From Antedon mediterranea (lineage: Eukaryota > Echinodermata > Crinoidea > Comatulida > Antedonidae): a DNA stretch of 60,000 bases. The notes under the pieces were generated by a model. That model had not been told where the DNA came from. It did not search any database and was given only the letters and a program-made list of their open reading frames with translations. The stretch spans positions 30,308,001 to 30,368,000 of the forward strand of contig NC_092674.1 of NCBI RefSeq assembly GCF_964355755.1, written 5' to 3'. Below, in pieces: positions 58,431 to 60,000 of this stretch. Positions within the stretch are counted from its first letter, which is position 1, and every line of letters begins with the position of its first letter. Both the position numbers and the translations under genes were made by a program.

Positions 58431-58789
58431 AACTTGTAGAAAGATTCCTCCGTGTATCTACTATGCAGTAACCACTTTGGTGCAAATAGATTATTACATA
58501 CCGCAATGAATTATAATTTTTTACCATGATGACATCTTTAAAAATGCAAAAAAAAATGATGCACTGTCAAACTATGAACTTTTGAAGGAAGAAAGTTATT
58601 AATGTTAAGTTTGTTATTTTGGCCTAAGACAATGTCATAATTTGTTTGATTGTCGGAATTAATTTTTTTAAATTTAATATGCAATTAATGATGACTTAAT
58701 CAACGTTTGTTCTCTTAATTTCATAATAAATCATATGATACATGCACTTCAAGAAAATGAAATAAAAAATAGGTGTTCCCGAGCATTCT

Positions 58790-59350
58790 AACGATATATA
58801 TTAATTTTAAAATTTAGCATATTTTCACCATTTTGTTAACTTACACGTGCGTAGACTGTCACTTTAGACGTGCTCGTATAACGATGTTTCGCGTTGAAAA
58901 GTGAATAAAATATGATGATATTATTAAAGAAAGGTTATACAACAGTAATCGGACAAAAAAAGTGCGCACTCATGGTAATTTTTTAAACGCTTAAAATTGC
59001 CTGAAACGTACTCTAATTTCATCGAAAATAAATTCGGACAATTTTGAAAATTTTAAGCACGCGTACGCATGCGTTATATGCGCTACGCACGTAATTGTAT
59101 CGCCATATGATGAAATATGACCGGAAATTTATGAGTACCAAATTTTGTTTAAAAATGATTCATGCTTGTGAAGATATGATTACAACGTGATTTCATTAAA
59201 TCGCGCGTAGACCAGGTAATGTTTGATTGCGCACCGTGAAAACATAACCACATCGATTCCTGGCCATAAGGAATATACTCTGAAAAATTGACTTAGCTAG
59301 ATGAAACTGATATCAAGATAATTCACGGACAAAATAGTGCTAAGGAAAGA
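58790..59350 (+). repeat. Distant relative of the 1.5-kb repeat unit
   Basis: Shares the order GACGTGCTCGTATAACG, AAACGCxxAAAATxxCxTGAAACG, a CGCGTACGCATGCG-type run and a final AAAGAATAAATAAA A-rich tract with the units at 10,682-16,850, but is too diverged for a simple end-to-end match. It lacks TGACGTCA. Confidence 0.5.
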
Positions 59351-59619
59351 ATAAATAAATAAATAAAGATTTTGACAGAATCAAGAGGTTATATGCATGA
59401 TAATGCATATAATCATTAATGTAGGCTTATTGATGGAAATTCTTCTGTTAATTTAAACGGCCTAGGTCTAAAGTGAATATTTTATTGCCAAGGAATCATT
59501 AATTAGTAATTATCTGTATATTATTCTTCGCAAGGTAAGGTGAATGCAACGCCTAACTAGGCAGGCTTATTACATAAAGGAGGCCTAGCTACACCCGACC
59601 CAGCAGTTACATTGGGTGC

Positions 59620-59880
59620 TGGTCAACCCGTACCCAAACCAACCCTACCCATGCCAACTCGTACCCAACTTGGCTAACCCGTACCCAAATAATTGGTCAA
59701 CTCGTACCCACTTTGGCTAACCCGTACCCAAACCAACCCGTACCCATGCCAACTCGTACCTAAATATTTGGCTTACTCGTACCCAAGTATTTGGCTTACT
59801 CGTACCCATTATTTGGCCTACTCGTACCCATTTTTGGCTTACTCGTACCCATTATTTGGCCTACTCGTACCCAATTTGAA
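59620..59880. repeat. Degenerate 17-20-bp tandem repeat, CTCGTACCCA
   Basis: TTGGCTTACTCGTACCCATT-like units, about 13 copies, with CCCGTACCCAAACCAA variants at the left end. Confidence 0.9.
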
Positions 59881-59949
59881 TAATTACTTGTAATGATTTG
59901 ATCGCAAAACTAGTGGTATGCTTTTGCCGTATGAATATTTTTATATTTA

Positions 59950-60000
59950 AATTTTTATTTTATTTTACAGGTCTCGGTGAAATGTGTGCTAATAAAAATG
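59950..60000 (+). CDS. Possible partial exon at the right edge
   Basis: A T-rich tract and TTTTACAG are followed by an open sequence (GEMCANKN in one frame). Only about 50 bp are visible and it is cut by the window, so it may be chance. Confidence 0.25.

Overview
This window is intron-rich, AT-rich animal DNA packed with short transposons, tRNA-derived SINEs and minisatellites. Spliceosomal GT-AG exons, a complete endocytic adaptor gene 5' end and most of a ciliary IFT gene show a metazoan. The repeat style suggests a marine invertebrate, perhaps an echinoderm, but that is a low-confidence inference. Exon calls were made by hand from splice signals, reading-frame phase and remembered family similarity, and no database search was run.

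Layout: (1) 1-26,901, minus strand: an F-BAR plus double-SH3 gene (FCHSD1/2, Drosophila nervous wreck). Nineteen exons are visible from the start codon to the proline-rich tail, and the 3' end lies beyond base 1. Its introns hold a 27-bp minisatellite of about 43 copies, a 91-bp minisatellite, four head-to-tail copies of a 1.5-kb repeat rich in TGACGTCA palindromes, SINEs and MITEs. (2) 27,250-29,196: a foldback element with inverted ends of about 80 bp in the divergent intergenic space. (3) 30,532-31,375, plus strand: a small two-exon gene joining a MYND zinc finger, a ubiquitin-like fold and a HYPK/NAC-type UBA; its upstream region contains a second inverted-repeat element. (4) 32,996-41,277, minus strand: the last 18 coding exons (802 residues plus stop, all phases consistent) of WDR19/IFT144. 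The N-terminal WD40 half is not found in the remaining 18.7 kb to the right. (5) About 41,470-58,100, plus strand: three tandem paralogous small genes, called A, B and C here, of about 119-130 residues. Promoter side, 5' leader and introns are closely alike, almost identical between B and C, but the coding exons are nearly unrelated apart from an isoleucine-rich C-terminal tail. This is the best candidate for an undescribed system. Gene A also carries an inverted repeat of about 360 bp around 51-bp tandem repeats in its first intron. (6) 56,650-57,370: relics of a non-LTR retrotransposon. (7) 58,360-60,000: repeats, a distant relative of the 1.5-kb repeat and a possible exon at the right edge.

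The two conserved genes serve unrelated housekeeping jobs: membrane bending with actin at endocytic sites, and retrograde intraflagellar transport. The A-B-C array lies on the opposite strand beyond the first visible WDR19 exon. It may be nested in a very large WDR19 intron, or the WDR19 N-terminal half may lie elsewhere.
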